From positions 1 to 22,676 of the IMG/VR virus record IMGVR_UViG_3300030103_003585: a DNA stretch of 22,676 bases; one strand, given 5' to 3'. The stretch comes from a virus. Below the pieces are notes generated by a model that was not told where the DNA came from, did no database searches, and worked only from the letters and a program-made list of their open reading frames with translations. Shown here in pieces: positions 12,766 through 19,499 of the stretch; positions within the stretch are counted from its first letter, which is position 1; every line of letters begins with the position of its first letter. Made by a program: the position numbers and the translations under genes.

Positions 12766-12859
12766 AATCAGGGAGCCTGATGCCCATTGCAACACGAGGG
12801 CTGAAAGCTGTAATGGCAGGGCAGTCTCGGCGAGGTTGACTGATCTATCCCCTGATTTT
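12766..12859 (+). ncRNA. Candidate structured small RNA, three-way junction
   Basis: A perfect 8-bp closing stem AATCAGGG / CCCTGATT (12766-12773 with 12850-12857) encloses two further helices. CCATTGCA pairs with TGTAATGG (12784-12791 with 12809-12816; 8 bp, one G-U), and CAGTC with GACTG (12822-12826 with 12838-12842). The segment is clearly richer in G+C than its surroundings. A TATTAT box at 12754-12759 would place the RNA start at 12766, and TTTTATT follows the closing stem like a terminator. I could not match it to tRNA or to a riboswitch or ribozyme class I remember. Confidence 0.45.
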
Positions 12860-13286
12860 ATTCATCAAGTTCAACGACAAGTATATCTGCACCTACCTCT
12901 TCGCCTTCTTCGCAATACCTTTTCTTCGCAGTAAGAATTGTTACCAATGAATCATCTACAAATGTTATTCCGCTTAAAGCATCTAAACTAGACCTTACGA
13001 GTTTATCTAAATCATTTCTTCGGATCGTAACATTTCTAGGTGACCCTGTACGGAGAGTGCCATTGGAGTAATAATGAGCCTTCGGACGCCTAAACCTAAA
13101 AGTGGCCTCCACATAACAAGCACCCTTAATAGGTGGTTGTTTTATTTTACTAGCTTCACTTTTTACCAACTCTCGCCATGGTTTTACTCTTTTACTTACT
13201 TCAATCATACGACCCTTTCCAATATATTTTTTACTGCCTTGCGGTGCTGCTTCAAGACCATTTACAGAAAATTTAAAAGATGTCAT
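12858..13286 (-). CDS. rusA: RusA-family Holliday junction resolvase
   Basis: The 142-residue protein shows the RusA core: FSVNGLEAAPQGSKKYIG at the start, YVEATFRFRRPKAHYY, then RNDLDKLVRSSLDALSGITF VDDSLV. The Asp residues of DLDK and VDDS correspond to the metal-binding catalytic site, and the C-terminal strand is present. RusA cuts four-way junctions and would resolve recombination or replication intermediates before packaging. It is transcribed leftward, alone. Its start overlaps the divergent replication gene by 7 bp, so each gene's expression signals lie inside the other. Confidence 0.85.
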   Translation of the reverse strand: MTSFKFSVNGLEAAPQGSKKYIGKGRMIEVSKRVKPWRELVKSEASKIKQPPIKGACYVEATFRFRRPKAHYYSNGTLRTGSPRNVTIRRNDLDKLVRSSLDALSGITFVDDSLVTILTAKKRYCEEGEEVGADILVVELDE

Positions 13287-14095
13287 TTAATCCACAAGGG
13301 TATCAATTTACCGCACTACCAACAAATCTTAGAGGGAAAATACAACCAAATCAACTTGCGGTGTTATGGGTAATACAGAGCTATGCCAATAAAGATGATC
13401 AACAATGCTGGCCATCATTAAAGACGATAGCTGACAATGCTGGTCTAAGTAAAAGAACAGTACAAGATGTTGTTAACCAATTAGTGTCCCTTGGTTGGTT
13501 ACAAAGAACCCACCAAAAGGGAAACAACGGACAACAGGGTAGCAACTTATATAAAGTAACTGTTTGGCATCTTGCTAATGTACCAGATCCCAGTAATGAT
13601 CGGCGTGGCAAATCCTGCACCCATGCACCAAATGCTACGCCCCCATGGCAAGAGCTGCCATGCCCCATAGCAGCAGATGCCACCAAACTAGATACAATTA
13701 AACTAGATACAAAAGAACTAAATAAAAAAAATACTAAAAAAGATTATTCTGATGACTTTCTTGAATTTTGGTTTTTATATTTAGATATTAAAAAACGAGC
13801 TAGTGGCCAGAACAAACCAAAGGCTTGGGAAGAATGGAAAAAAGCTATAAAGAAAACAACACCAGTAAATATAAAAATATCTTTACTTGCTGCCATAAAG
13901 CAACAAAGAGCAACAGAACGAGATGGTGGCTTTGCTGTCTGTTTCCCTAATTGTTTTAGATGGTTACGAGATGAGTATTATGAGGGCTATGTAAAAGATG
14001 AGAAAGATGCCCTGTACAAGAAAAGAAAAGGTGTTACAAACAAAGAAAGACCTTGGGAAAAAGATAAACCCCAAGATTCAGAATTACCTTTTTAA
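13280..14095 (+). CDS. Replication initiator-like protein with helix-turn-helix (HTH_36)
   Basis: Residues ~20-95 form a winged helix: LAVLWVIQSYANKDDQQCWP, LKTIADNAGLSKRTVQDVVN, LGWLQRT, as in phage O-like or HTH_36 replication proteins. A Lys/Thr/Asp-rich linker follows (encoded by direct repeats at 13685-13712). The C-terminal domain (FWFLYLDIKKRASG, KAWEEWKKA, FPNCFRWLRDEYYEGYV) is typical of helicase-loader-associated initiators. The protein ends DSELPF, an SSB-tip-like acidic end. It probably binds the origin and recruits replication proteins. The first ATG at 13280 lacks a strong Shine-Dalgarno. Confidence 0.75.
   Translation: MSFNPQGYQFTALPTNLRGKIQPNQLAVLWVIQSYANKDDQQCWPSLKTIADNAGLSKRTVQDVVNQLVSLGWLQRTHQKGNNGQQGSNLYKVTVWHLANVPDPSNDRRGKSCTHAPNATPPWQELPCPIAADATKLDTIKLDTKELNKKNTKKDYSDDFLEFWFLYLDIKKRASGQNKPKAWEEWKKAIKKTTPVNIKISLLAAIKQQRATERDGGFAVCFPNCFRWLRDEYYEGYVKDEKDALYKKRKGVTNKERPWEKDKPQDSELPF
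13685..13712 (+). repeat. Two direct repeats inside the initiator gene, possible origin iterons
   Basis: AAACTAGATACAA occurs at 13685-13697 and again at 13700-13712, a 15-bp period, and is followed by a very A-rich stretch to about 13740. Repeats plus an AT-rich tract inside an initiator gene recall the lambda O origin. The repeats also encode KLDT twice, so they may only be protein-linker repeats. Confidence 0.4.
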
Positions 14096-14101
14096 CCTCC
14101 C

Positions 14102-14653
14102 ATGACCGTTAACTACAGAAGAACAGCACTAGATAGAGACACTACGTTTTATATTCCAAAAGTAGAATGTTTTGCTTGCTATGACTCGGGCATTGTTTCT
14201 AATGGCGATAAGCTTGTAAACCAATTCATTCCAGATTATGACCGAGATCAAAAAGGCCGACCAAATGGTGGACAAGATTTAGCCATTATCTGTCATTGTA
14301 AAGCTGCATATGGCGATAGCCAAAGTGATAATGAAAGAGAAAGAGTTGGATTCAGAGATAGTTATGGCAACATAAGAACCGCAGATTCTATAAGAGGAGA
14401 GCCACAACCCCTTGGCTTTTCTCTTGAAAAAGAAAAAATACGACAGATACATACTCAAAGAAAAGATGCTTGGCAAAAAGGTGCTAAAGATATAAACGAA
14501 ATAAGACAAAAAATTGCTAAAGGAGAAAAATACGAAACCCCTTACTACATACAAGTTGTAAAGGAAGAGTTAACCAAAGTAGGCGATATGTTTTCTTTTC
14601 CTTCAGAAAAAGCTATCGTTAAATCAATGAAAAAATCTAATGACCAAAATTAA
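14102..14653 (+). CDS. Hypothetical 183-residue protein with Cys-rich N-terminal half
   Basis: The N-terminal half carries CFACYDSG and later ICHCKAAYG, two CxxC/CxC pairs that could form one zinc site, as in small DnaJ-like or replication-associated fingers. The C-terminal half is charged and helical (LEKEKIRQIHTQRKDAWQKG, IRQKIAKGEKYETPYYIQVV). It starts 7 bp after the initiator and overlaps the ParB-like gene by 14 bp. A replication-complex accessory is suggested by position and fingers; the family is not known to me. Confidence 0.65.
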   Translation: MTVNYRRTALDRDTTFYIPKVECFACYDSGIVSNGDKLVNQFIPDYDRDQKGRPNGGQDLAIICHCKAAYGDSQSDNERERVGFRDSYGNIRTADSIRGEPQPLGFSLEKEKIRQIHTQRKDAWQKGAKDINEIRQKIAKGEKYETPYYIQVVKEELTKVGDMFSFPSEKAIVKSMKKSNDQN

Positions 14654-15143
14654 CGACCTTAAACCAGACCACAAGAACGCAAGAAAAAGAACAGATCGTT
14701 CTGCTTCTTTGATACAAGAATCATTAGAAAGATATGGTGCAGCAAGATCAATAGTAATTGATGAAGATGGTCGTGTACTTGCTGGCAACGGAACTATAGA
14801 AGGTGCGAAAGCTGCTGGTCTAGAGAATGTAAGGGTTATTGAATCAGATGGCAAAGAGATAATTGCAATAAGACGCACTGGCCTTACAGAAGATCAGAAA
14901 GTTGGTCTTGCTTTAGCTGACAACAGATCATCTGACTTGTCTGATTGGGACGCTTCAATGCTTCATCATTTATCAATGGAACATGAGATTGACCCTTGGT
15001 TTGAACCAGAGGACTTAACAGAACTTATGGACGATAGAACAGATGCAGAAGCACCTGAAGATTTTAAAGATGTTGACGAAGATTTAGAAACAGAACATAG
15101 ATGTCCAAGTTGTGGTTATGAATGGAGTGGAAAAGCAAAATAA
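14640..15143 (+). CDS. ParB/Srx-fold protein with C-terminal zinc ribbon
   Basis: Residues 1-~115 match the ParB N-terminal (ParB-like nuclease / sulfiredoxin) fold found in phages: INDLKPDHKNARKRTD, then VIDEDGRVLAGNGTIEGAKA AGL, and TEDQKVGLALADNRSSDLSDWD. An acidic linker (DDRTDAEAPEDFKDVDEDLE) leads to CPSCGYEWSG at the end, half of a zinc ribbon or a rubredoxin-like knuckle. In other phages this domain is often fused to or beside DNA methyltransferases. It is the first gene of the proposed modification cluster and overlaps the next by 32 bp. Confidence 0.8.
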   Translation: MTKINDLKPDHKNARKRTDRSASLIQESLERYGAARSIVIDEDGRVLAGNGTIEGAKAAGLENVRVIESDGKEIIAIRRTGLTEDQKVGLALADNRSSDLSDWDASMLHHLSMEHEIDPWFEPEDLTELMDDRTDAEAPEDFKDVDEDLETEHRCPSCGYEWSGKAK

Positions 15144-15942
15144 ATTAAGAAATATTTTTGAACATTTCTTGCAAAATCTTCCAGATGGTTTTGCTGTAGC
15201 GACATCTGGCGGTATTTCTTCTGCTGCTTTATTAGCATCTGCAGTTGCTGTAAACAAAAAACCAAGGGTTGTATCTTTTACATTTGATGATTTTGAATCA
15301 ACAGATTTTACTTATGCCAAAGCAATGGCACATCATTTCAACGTGTCTTTTTATCCTGTGTATTTACCATCTGATAAAAATAAAATTAATAATTCAGTTT
15401 CTACACTTATTCATAAGTTTAAATTAAAGAAAAAGGCACGCATTGAATGTTCTTTTCCTTTTCTATATGTGGCAGAAACTTGCAAAGCGCTTGGTATCAC
15501 TACACTTGTGACAGGTCTTTGTGATGATGGCCATTTTGGTTTATCTAAAAAAGCAATGATACATTACAAGCATACGCAAGAAAAGTTTGACCAATTTAGA
15601 CATGATTATTTTTCAGACCCAGATGCTGCTGGTCGTAAAGGCATACATAAAATCTGCCAAGATTTTGATGTTGATATTTTTAATCCATATTGCCACCCAA
15701 GTGTATTTAAATTGTTTATCGGCAAATCTTGGGATGAATTAAACAAGCCAAAACAAAAATACGCTATTCGTAAATGTTATCCAGAGCTTGAACAATTTAA
15801 ACTACCAAACCACACTAATTTACAACTTGGCGATAGCAAAATTGCACAAAGAGTAGGAAATGCGGTAATTTCTAAGTATAAACCTAATGCAAAGTCACCA
15901 GTTGGTATCTATAACAGAATCGCAAAAGGCATCTATGCCTAA
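15112..15942 (+). CDS. Stand-alone asparagine-synthetase-like PP-loop ATPase
   Basis: The 276-residue protein resembles the synthetase half of asparagine synthetase B without the N-terminal glutaminase domain. The PP-loop is SGGISSAALL at residues 32-41. The second motif TGLCDDGHFG corresponds to TGxGxDExFxG. The C-terminal KYAIRKCYPELEQF recalls the AsnB/beta-lactam-synthetase end. Such enzymes adenylate a carboxylate and form an amide. The usual Asp of SGGxDS is Ser here, so its chemistry may differ. Possible starts are the ATGs at 15112 and 15118. It lies between the ParB-like gene (32-bp overlap) and the DNA methyltransferase (ATGCCTAA overlap), which points to the DNA-modification cluster. 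Confidence 0.75.
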   Translation: MVMNGVEKQNKLRNIFEHFLQNLPDGFAVATSGGISSAALLASAVAVNKKPRVVSFTFDDFESTDFTYAKAMAHHFNVSFYPVYLPSDKNKINNSVSTLIHKFKLKKKARIECSFPFLYVAETCKALGITTLVTGLCDDGHFGLSKKAMIHYKHTQEKFDQFRHDYFSDPDAAGRKGIHKICQDFDVDIFNPYCHPSVFKLFIGKSWDELNKPKQKYAIRKCYPELEQFKLPNHTNLQLGDSKIAQRVGNAVISKYKPNAKSPVGIYNRIAKGIYA

Positions 15943-16993
15943 ACCACTTTACAAAATACCTTCTATGGTAGAAATAGAAGCAACTCCGTGGAATGGGTTT
16001 AAAGTTGCTTCAACATTCTCTGGCTGTGGTGGCTCTTGTCTTGGTTATCGTATTGCTGGCTATAAAGTTGTATATGCAAACGAATTTATAGAATCTGCAA
16101 GACAAACTTACAAAGCTAACCATCCAAACAGCTTTCTTGACCCTAGGGACATAAGAAAAATAAATGCAGATGATATTTTAGAAAAGATAAACTTAAAAAA
16201 AGGCGAACTTGATTTATTTGATGGCAGCCCTCCTTGCGCTGCTTTTTCCATTGGCGGTAAAAGGGAAGCAGGGTGGGGTAAAGAAAAAAAGTACAGCGAA
16301 ACAACCCAAAGGGTAGATGATTTGTTTTTTGAATATGCTCGGATACTAAATGGTCTACAACCTAAAGTTTTTGTGGCAGAAAATGTATCGGGTCTTGTAC
16401 AAGGTACTGCAAAAGGTTATTTCAAACGCATACTTACAAAATTAAGGGATTGTGGCTACAACGTAAAATGCAAAGTCCTAGATGCTCAATGGCTTGGTGT
16501 GCCTCAGATGAGAAAGAGAACAATTTTTGTAGGTGTAAGAAACGATTTAAACATAGAACCAGCACACCCAAAGCCAATACCATATCAATATTCTGTTGGC
16601 GAAGCACTTATTGATGTAGAGCAGTCAAACGAATATAAGACCATACCAGAACATACAGAAACTTATAAATTATGGAAACTTACAAAACCCGGCGATCAAT
16701 TTTATAAAGCAGCCATAAAACTTACTGGTCAAAACAAATTCTTTTCCCATGTAAAGCAATCTCCTTTTCGTGTGGCCAATACTGTTGTGCAAGGAACTAT
16801 GGATAAATACCATTGGACAGAACCTCGGTTGTTCACAATTCAAGAATTAAAACGAATCAGCAGTTTTCCTGACGATTTTATTTTGCATGGTAACCTATCA
16901 CAAAAGTGGGAAAGAGTCGGTAGAGCTGTACCACCACTAATGATGGCCAAAGTTGCTGAAACTGTAGCCAAAGAAATATTAGAAAAATGTTAA
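15935..16993 (+). CDS. C5-cytosine DNA methyltransferase with Arg in motif X
   Basis: All core motifs of the family are visible (numbering from the ATG at 15935): FSGCGG 28-33 (SAM binding), GSPPC with catalytic Cys101, AENV 148-151, QMRKR 191-195, RLFTIQELKRISSFPDDF near 298-315, and motif X GRAVPP 329-334. The target-recognition region, ~200-295, is short, so the recognition site is probably small. In motif X the near-invariant Asn (GNxVPP) is Arg330 (AGA at 16922). I use the ATG at 15935 because it overlaps the upstream stop; the frame is open to 15887. It flips a cytosine and transfers a group to C5. The Arg suggests a cofactor other than SAM, perhaps carboxy-SAM. Confidence 0.9.
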   Translation: MPKPLYKIPSMVEIEATPWNGFKVASTFSGCGGSCLGYRIAGYKVVYANEFIESARQTYKANHPNSFLDPRDIRKINADDILEKINLKKGELDLFDGSPPCAAFSIGGKREAGWGKEKKYSETTQRVDDLFFEYARILNGLQPKVFVAENVSGLVQGTAKGYFKRILTKLRDCGYNVKCKVLDAQWLGVPQMRKRTIFVGVRNDLNIEPAHPKPIPYQYSVGEALIDVEQSNEYKTIPEHTETYKLWKLTKPGDQFYKAAIKLTGQNKFFSHVKQSPFRVANTVVQGTMDKYHWTEPRLFTIQELKRISSFPDDFILHGNLSQKWERVGRAVPPLMMAKVAETVAKEILEKC

Positions 16994-17145
16994 AAACAAA
17001 ATTTCCTTCAAATCCTTACGTTGGTATGATTTTTTATTGTGTATATAGCAAAAAAACTTATGAATTTTTACAAGACTTTGATGGCTACGATAAATGGTAT
17101 GACATAACTAATGAAAAACTTAATCCACTTTCTGATTTGTTTTAA
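16987..17145 (+). CDS. Hypothetical 52-residue protein inside the modification cluster
   Basis: ATG at 16987 overlaps the methyltransferase stop by 7 bp. The TAA at 17143-17145 abuts the ATG of the CmoA-like gene. The product (MLKTKFPSNPYVGMIFYCVY, then TYEFLQDFDGYDKWYDITNE) is rich in Tyr and Phe. It is compact, without a signal peptide or a clear membrane segment. Precise packing between two genes of one pathway supports translation. It could be a subunit or specificity partner; no homology recognised. Confidence 0.65.
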   Translation: MLKTKFPSNPYVGMIFYCVYSKKTYEFLQDFDGYDKWYDITNEKLNPLSDLF

Positions 17146-17799
17146 ATGGATATACCTACAAACTGGACTTTTGAAACCTCTGGTGTTGCACAAGGTTTTG
17201 ATCGTCATGTTAGAGAACAGTTGCCTTGGTATGACTTAGCAACAAACGCAATACTTCATGTGGCAAGACACTACATTCCAGAAAATGGTCTTGTTTACGA
17301 TTTTGGTGCATCTACTGGCAACATTGGTAGAGCATTAGAACCAATACTGACCAAAAGAAAAGCACACTTAATAGGCATAGAACCTAGTGAAGAAATGATA
17401 AAACTTTATAACGCACCGGGCGAAATCGTATGCAGCAAAGCAGAAACATTTATTGCAAAAGATTTTGATTTGTCTGTTTTATTTTTATGTTTAATGTTTA
17501 TTCCACCAGCCAAAAGATTTAATCTTATGCTAAGACTAAGGGAGAAATGTAAACCCGGAGGGGCAATTATTGTCTTTGACAAGTTAGAACCAATTGGTGG
17601 CTACGCTTCAACTGTTTTCTATCGTCTTACACTTGCTGGCAAAAAAGCATCTGGTACAAATTCAGATGAGATAATTGAAAAAGAATTATCGTTGTCAGGT
17701 GTACAAAGACCTATTACAGAAGATCAACTTGCTGGCGATTTCATAAATTGGTTTAAATTTGGCGATTTCTCAGGATACCTTATAGAAAAACCAACATAA
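17146..17799 (+). CDS. Class I methyltransferase-fold protein related to CmoA (carboxy-SAM synthase)
   Basis: A 217-residue Rossmann protein. It contains NWTFETSGVAQGFDRHV at the start, VYDFGASTGNIG 50-61 (motif I), GIEPSEEMI with Glu79 (motif II), and KPGGAIIVFDK 136-146. KKASGTNSDEIIEKELSL follows at 166-183. The order and spacing follow E. coli CmoA as I remember it (DWTFDERVAEVF, VYDLGCSLG, NPGGALVLSEK, KRANGYSELEISQKR). CmoA converts SAM and prephenate to carboxy-SAM. In my ungapped alignment the CmoA Arg199, which contacts the carboxylate, falls on Glu180, so the product may differ. A plain SAM methyltransferase is the alternative. It sits 1 bp from the terminase and two genes after the DNA methyltransferase. 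Confidence 0.65.
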   Translation: MDIPTNWTFETSGVAQGFDRHVREQLPWYDLATNAILHVARHYIPENGLVYDFGASTGNIGRALEPILTKRKAHLIGIEPSEEMIKLYNAPGEIVCSKAETFIAKDFDLSVLFLCLMFIPPAKRFNLMLRLREKCKPGGAIIVFDKLEPIGGYASTVFYRLTLAGKKASGTNSDEIIEKELSLSGVQRPITEDQLAGDFINWFKFGDFSGYLIEKPT

Positions 17800-18122
17800 T
17801 GGCAGCTTCACAAACAACACAAGCAGAAACAGAAATGCGTATCGCAAGATGTGCAAGGATTATTGCCAATGGTGGTAGAAGGTCTGATTGTATACAATAT
17901 GCTGCAACAAATTGGGGGGTCAGTAAGAGGACTGTTGATAATTATTTAAAAGAAGCAAGGACACAATTAAGGGCAGATTGGGATATAGAAAGACCACAAA
18001 TGATTGCTGATTTACTTAGTCAGTGCAGTACTTTACAAATGGAAGCAAGAAGAAATGGTCAACTTAATATAGCCCTTGGTGCAATAAATACTGCGGCTAA
18101 GTTAGCTGATCTTTGCTCATGA
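17799..18122 (+). CDS. terS: Terminase small subunit-like protein
   Basis: A 107-residue helical protein with a helix-turn-helix at residues ~28-50 (IQYAATNWGVSKRTVDNYLK), followed by a helical oligomerisation region (MIADLLSQCSTLQMEARRNG). It lies directly upstream of the large terminase, with overlaps on both sides (1 bp before; ATGA after). Small terminases bind the packaging site on phage DNA. The call depends on position plus fold. Confidence 0.7.
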   Translation: MAASQTTQAETEMRIARCARIIANGGRRSDCIQYAATNWGVSKRTVDNYLKEARTQLRADWDIERPQMIADLLSQCSTLQMEARRNGQLNIALGAINTAAKLADLCS

Positions 18123-19459
18123 GTATTCTTGAAACAGTTAAAAAAGGTCATGTATTATTTGGCGATGGCCTATTTGATATACCATCTACAAAGACAGTAC
18201 AAGATAGAATTACATCAAATTTATTACCGCATCAAGAAAAGTTTTGCGCAGATACAGAACATAGAAAATTAGCTTTGGTTTGTGGTTTTGGTGCTGGTAA
18301 GACATATGCACTTGTAAGTAAATCAATATTGTTGGCATCTATGAATGTTGGTCATATCTCAGCAATCTTTGAACCTACAGCACCAATGTTAAGAGACATA
18401 TTGATGCGAACTATGAATGACTTGTTAGATGAATGGCAGATACCATATACATTTAGAGCTAGTCCATTGCCAGAATACCAACTGCAATTTAAAGAAGGGA
18501 TACATACTATCTTGTTAAGAACTATATTGACCTACCAAAGATTGCGTGGTCAAAACTTGTGTGCTGTTGGTTTTGATGAAGCAGATACTGTTGCAAAGCG
18601 GGATGCCGAACAAGCAATGAATATGGCACTTGCTAGACTGCGGTCAGGTAATGTACAACAGTTTTACGCTACTACAACACCAGAGGGTCATTCATGGGCG
18701 TTTGATACCTTCGAAAAAAACGCCAAAGAAGATACTCGGTTGATAAAAGCTAAGACATCAGATAATCCCTACCTACCAGACGGATTTATTGATTCGTTAC
18801 TCGAAAACTACCCACCACAACTTATACAGGCTTACCTCAACGGTAACTTCTGCAACTTAACCACAGGGCAAGTCTACGATAAGTTTGATCGTAAAATTCA
18901 TGTTTTACAGAATAATCCATATGTTGATGATAATGAACCTTTACGAATTGGAATTGACTTTAACATTGGCAACATGAATGCAGTAATTGGTGTGGCAGTA
19001 GGTAATAAATTTATGGTTATAGATGAAATCGCAAAAAGTCACGACACAGACAGCATTGCTAAGGAAATCAAAAGCAGATATCCTTTCAACAAAATATATA
19101 TCTATCCTGATGCATCAGGTGGAAACAGAAGTACAAATGCTACAAAGACCGACATCCAAATATTAGAAAGCTATGGTTTTGTAAATCAATCTGCTTTGTC
19201 TAACCCACCAGTACGAGATAGGGTTAACTCTGTTCAAGGTTTGTTGTTAAATGGCAAAGGCGAAACTAGATTAATGATTTCAAAAAAAGCAATAAAGTTG
19301 ATTGAATGTTTAGAATTGCAAAGTTATAACGAAAGAGGTGAACCAGACAAGGATGCAGGGTACGATCATATGAATGATGCCTTAGGTTACATAACTTGGA
19401 GGTTGTTCAATCCCTTACATATGGGGGCTGGTCGCAAAACTGGTATTAGGCTTTATTAA
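18119..19459 (+). CDS. terL: Terminase large subunit
   Basis: I start at the ATG at 18119, which overlaps the TGA of the small-subunit gene; a TTG at 18113 is less likely. The ATPase domain has Walker A VCGFGAGKTY (residues ~54-63), Walker B LCAVGFDEAD, and the coupling motif ATTTPEG. The nuclease domain has GIDFNIG, YPDASG and DHMNDALGY as the RNase-H-like metal-binding acids. The 446-residue length is normal. It cuts concatemers and drives DNA into the prohead through the portal encoded next. Confidence 0.95.
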   Translation: MSILETVKKGHVLFGDGLFDIPSTKTVQDRITSNLLPHQEKFCADTEHRKLALVCGFGAGKTYALVSKSILLASMNVGHISAIFEPTAPMLRDILMRTMNDLLDEWQIPYTFRASPLPEYQLQFKEGIHTILLRTILTYQRLRGQNLCAVGFDEADTVAKRDAEQAMNMALARLRSGNVQQFYATTTPEGHSWAFDTFEKNAKEDTRLIKAKTSDNPYLPDGFIDSLLENYPPQLIQAYLNGNFCNLTTGQVYDKFDRKIHVLQNNPYVDDNEPLRIGIDFNIGNMNAVIGVAVGNKFMVIDEIAKSHDTDSIAKEIKSRYPFNKIYIYPDASGGNRSTNATKTDIQILESYGFVNQSALSNPPVRDRVNSVQGLLLNGKGETRLMISKKAIKLIECLELQSYNERGEPDKDAGYDHMNDALGYITWRLFNPLHMGAGRKTGIRLY

Positions 19460-19499
19460 GATTATTGTCTAAAATAAAAACAAACAATGGAGCAAAACT

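Noticed and set aside
12776-12808. Hammerhead ribozyme (CTGATG ... GAAA)
   Set aside because: The core CTGATGA is not complete (C replaces A after CTGATG), and the stems required around the GAAA and the cleavage site do not form.
12766-12859. tRNA gene
   Set aside because: The closing stem resembles an acceptor stem, but neither strand shows a T-arm (GGTTCRA), a D-arm or an anticodon arm in the right positions.
12749-12934. Plus-strand ORF of 61 codons
   Set aside because: It runs through the structured RNA candidate and into the antisense of RusA; composition and context do not support a protein.
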